DNA of 35,552 bases from Phocaeicola sp. (GTDB lineage Bacteria > Bacteroidota > Bacteroidia > Bacteroidales > Bacteroidaceae): positions 1 to 35,552 of the forward strand of contig JAHHQU010000023.1 in NCBI GenBank assembly GCA_020026225.1, given 5' to 3'. The number at the start of each line of letters is the position of its first letter. Positions within the stretch are counted from its first letter, which is position 1. Below the pieces are notes generated by a model. It had not been told where the DNA came from. It did not search any database and saw only the letters and a list, made by a program, of their open reading frames with translations. This document shows, piece after piece, positions 33,822 to 35,552 of this stretch. The position numbers and the translations under genes are program-made.

Positions 33822-35225
33822 ATGAAACATGCGTTATTGTCTGGAGGACTTTTATGTTGTACTCCTCTTCTGTATGCAGCAGATTACACCAACATCGTTT
33901 TGATCAATTTGGATGATGTTGGTTATGGAGACTTCTCTTGTAATGGAGCCTATGGTTATACCACTCCTAATATCGACCAGTTGGCAGCCGATGGAGTTCG
34001 CTTTACTCATTTCTTGGCAGGACAGCCCATCAGTGGAGCGTCACGTGCCGGCATGTTGACAGGTTGTTATCCTAACCGTATCGGTTTCGCTTATGCACCG
34101 AATCCGAATTCTACCTTTGGTATCCATCCGGATGAAATGACAATGGGAGAACTCGTAAAGCAGAAAGGCTATCAGACAGCCATCTTCGGAAAGTGGCATT
34201 TGGGAGATGCAAAAGAAAGCCTTCCATTGCAGCACGGATTCGATGAGTACTATGGCCTTCCATATTCTAACGACATGTGGCCGTTCCATCCTCAGTATGA
34301 ATTCCCTGATCTTCCAACCATCGAAGGAAATGAAGTGGTAGGTTACAATACTGACCAGACCAAGTTTACCACCGACTACACCACTCGTGCCGTATCTTTC
34401 ATTAAGAAGAACCGCAAGAAACCATTCTTCTTGTATTTGGCTCATTCCATGCCACACGTTCCATTGGCAGTATCCGATAAGTTCAAGGGAAAGAGCGAAC
34501 AGGGACTCTTCGGTGATGTGATGATGGAAATCGACTGGAGTATAGGTCAGGTAATGGCAGCTTTGGAAGAAGCAGGAGTAGCAGACAATACCTTGATTGT
34601 ACTTACTTCTGACAACGGACCATGGGCTAATTACGGTAACCATGCCGGTTCTACAGGAGGTCTTCGTGAAGCGAAAGCATGTACTTTCGATGGTGGTAAC
34701 CGCGTTCCATGTATTGTTTACTGGAAAGGACATACCAAACCAGGTACCATCTGCAACAAATTGTCTTCTAATATCGACTTGTTGCCTACCTTCGCCGAAA
34801 TTACCGGAGCTCCTCTTCCTAACCATAAGATCGACGGAGTCAGCCTGTTGCCTTTGATTGAAGGTCAGAAAGATGCGAACCCAAGAAAGTCATTCGTATA
34901 CTACTACCACAAGAACGATTTGGAAGCTGTTACCGATGGAGAATTCAAGTTGGTATTCCCTCACAAGTACGTTACTTACGGAGCTTACGAACCGGGCAAC
35001 GACGGACAGCCGGGTCAGCTTACCAATGCGGAAATCAGAAAACCAGAATTGTACGATTTGCGTCGTGATCCAGGAGAACGTTACAATGTAATTGGCCAGC
35101 ATCCTGACGTAGTACAGAAATTGATGAAGATTGCTGATGAAGCACGTGAAGACTTGGGAGATAACCTGACTCGCAAGAAAGGTACAGGTCGTAGAGAAGC
35201 TGCTAAAATCGACGTGAAGAAATAA
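33822..35225 (+). CDS. Secreted Ser-type sulfatase (S1 family)
   Basis: A 467-residue arylsulfatase-like enzyme that removes sulfate esters from glycans or other substrates. A signal peptide ends around residue 19-20 (LLCCTPLLYAA); an internal Cys pair lacks a proper lipobox, so it is probably periplasmic. Metal ligands are Asp31-Asp32 in INLDDVGYGD and the later SDNGPW pair. The active-site signature is SGASRAGMLTG with Ser71 (codon 34032-34034), a serine-type S-x-A-S-R motif that needs a radical anSME enzyme to form formylglycine; no such maturase is in the window. IFGKWHLGD and PFFLYLAHSMPHVPL are further family blocks. The substrate is unknown. The fucosidase 23 kb away hints at sulfated host mucin or algal glycans but is no proof of a shared pathway. 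Confidence 0.95.
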   Translation: MKHALLSGGLLCCTPLLYAADYTNIVLINLDDVGYGDFSCNGAYGYTTPNIDQLAADGVRFTHFLAGQPISGASRAGMLTGCYPNRIGFAYAPNPNSTFGIHPDEMTMGELVKQKGYQTAIFGKWHLGDAKESLPLQHGFDEYYGLPYSNDMWPFHPQYEFPDLPTIEGNEVVGYNTDQTKFTTDYTTRAVSFIKKNRKKPFFLYLAHSMPHVPLAVSDKFKGKSEQGLFGDVMMEIDWSIGQVMAALEEAGVADNTLIVLTSDNGPWANYGNHAGSTGGLREAKACTFDGGNRVPCIVYWKGHTKPGTICNKLSSNIDLLPTFAEITGAPLPNHKIDGVSLLPLIEGQKDANPRKSFVYYYHKNDLEAVTDGEFKLVFPHKYVTYGAYEPGNDGQPGQLTNAEIRKPELYDLRRDPGERYNVIGQHPDVVQKLMKIADEAREDLGDNLTRKKGTGRREAAKIDVKK

Positions 35226-35261
35226 TCAACGCTCGCAGCTTTTCTATAAAGAAATAATAAG

Positions 35262-35296
35262 ACGGTTGCTCGTGTGAGTAACCGCCTTGATTTTTA
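35262..35296 (+). terminator. Terminator of the sulfatase gene
   Basis: CGGTTGCTC pairs with GAGTAACCG around GTGT, followed by CCTTGATTTTT; 38 nt past the stop codon. Confidence 0.82.
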
Positions 35297-35552
35297 TATG
35301 GAAAGGAGATATTTTATTCTTCTAAAAGTCTTTGCAAACTCTTTATAAGGATTGTAGTCAGCAATTGAGGATTGGGATAATCCTTGTTTTAAATGTCTGG
35401 TAATAGTATTTAAGTGCCATTAAACCTTCTGGCTTCTGGTGCAATGCACTATATGAGGCTATTTGGCGTGGTTCTGGTTCAGAAATGTATATAAAAGAGA
35501 GGATGTAAATTAAACTGTGTCAGCAAAGAATAAAATATTATATTTGCTAACA
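35297..35552. other. Gene-free right edge
   Basis: I see no gene in the last 256 bp. Ten-base inverted arms TGTCAGCAAA (35518-35527) and TTTGCTAACA (35543-35552) lie at the edge and agree except for one base; this may be a terminator arm, an operator or an element end, but the window stops here. Confidence 0.5.

Noticed and set aside
34041..34826. 261-codon antisense frame in the sulfatase
   Set aside because: Shadow of a well-conserved sulfatase; no motifs, no promoter.
35300..35440. Minus-strand stretch reading about 40 codons (ITRHLKQGLSQSSIADYNPY onward)
   Set aside because: It looks slightly protein-like but has no start codon, follows a stop, and matches no family I know; kept out as probably chance or an unreadable gene fragment.
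1..35552. CRISPR arrays, tRNA/rRNA genes, prophage or defence islands
   Set aside because: No regularly spaced repeats, tRNA T-arm sequences, rRNA blocks, phage genes or defence-gene signatures were found on either strand.

Overview
The window is chromosomal DNA of a gut Bacteroidales bacterium, most likely Bacteroides or Phocaeicola. The evidence is two SusC/SusD outer-membrane pairs, a Ser-type sulfatase, a GH29 fucosidase, the methylmalonyl-CoA mutase operon of succinate/propionate metabolism, no Shine-Dalgarno leaders, and repeated Bacteroides-type promoters (TTTG, about 19-21 nt, TAnnTTTG). The species cannot be named from sequence reading alone.

Layout. (1) 48-2302, minus strand: a small coiled-coil protein, zapA, a hairpin RNA candidate and rny (RNase Y), probably one transcription unit from a promoter at 2323-2353. 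(2) 3126-7771: a SusC/SusD pair with a long upstream region. (3) 7912-8759: a decayed IS1380-family transposase with mutated start, nonsense codon and deletions; a related repeat lies on the other side of the SusCD pair at 2585-2690. (4) 8925-11015: secreted GH29 alpha-L-fucosidase, convergent with a MATE transporter across a shared terminator. (5) 12440-13185: about 750 nt without a gene but rich in hairpins, a repeated motif and a 14-codon mini-ORF. (6) 13186-15355: radical SAM protein and flavodiiron protein. (7) 15500-19193, minus strand: MscS channel, Sua5/YciO/YrdC protein, and a Pif1-like helicase fused to TPRs. (8) 19840-24502: a second SusC/SusD pair behind a hairpin-rich leader of about 275 nt. 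(9) 24701-28729, minus strand: methylmalonyl-CoA mutase small and large subunits with a consensus promoter. (10) 29131-35225, plus strand: YidE/AspT-like transporter, ABC-F protein, YitT-family membrane protein and a sulfatase, each apparently a separate unit.

How the parts may work together. SusCD pair 1, the fucosidase and perhaps the sulfatase suggest use of fucosylated and sulfated host or algal glycans, but no regulator (HTCS, SusR, ECF sigma/anti-sigma) lies in the window, so control must come from elsewhere. MutA/MutB give the B12-dependent succinyl-CoA/methylmalonyl-CoA step. Most genes are ordinary core genes. The unusual material is mainly non-coding: the IS relic and its flanking repeats, the hairpin RNA before rny, the 12.6-13.0 kb structured region, the second susC leader and the duplicated start region before the sulfatase. 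I found no CRISPR array, tRNA, rRNA, phage module or clear novel defence system.
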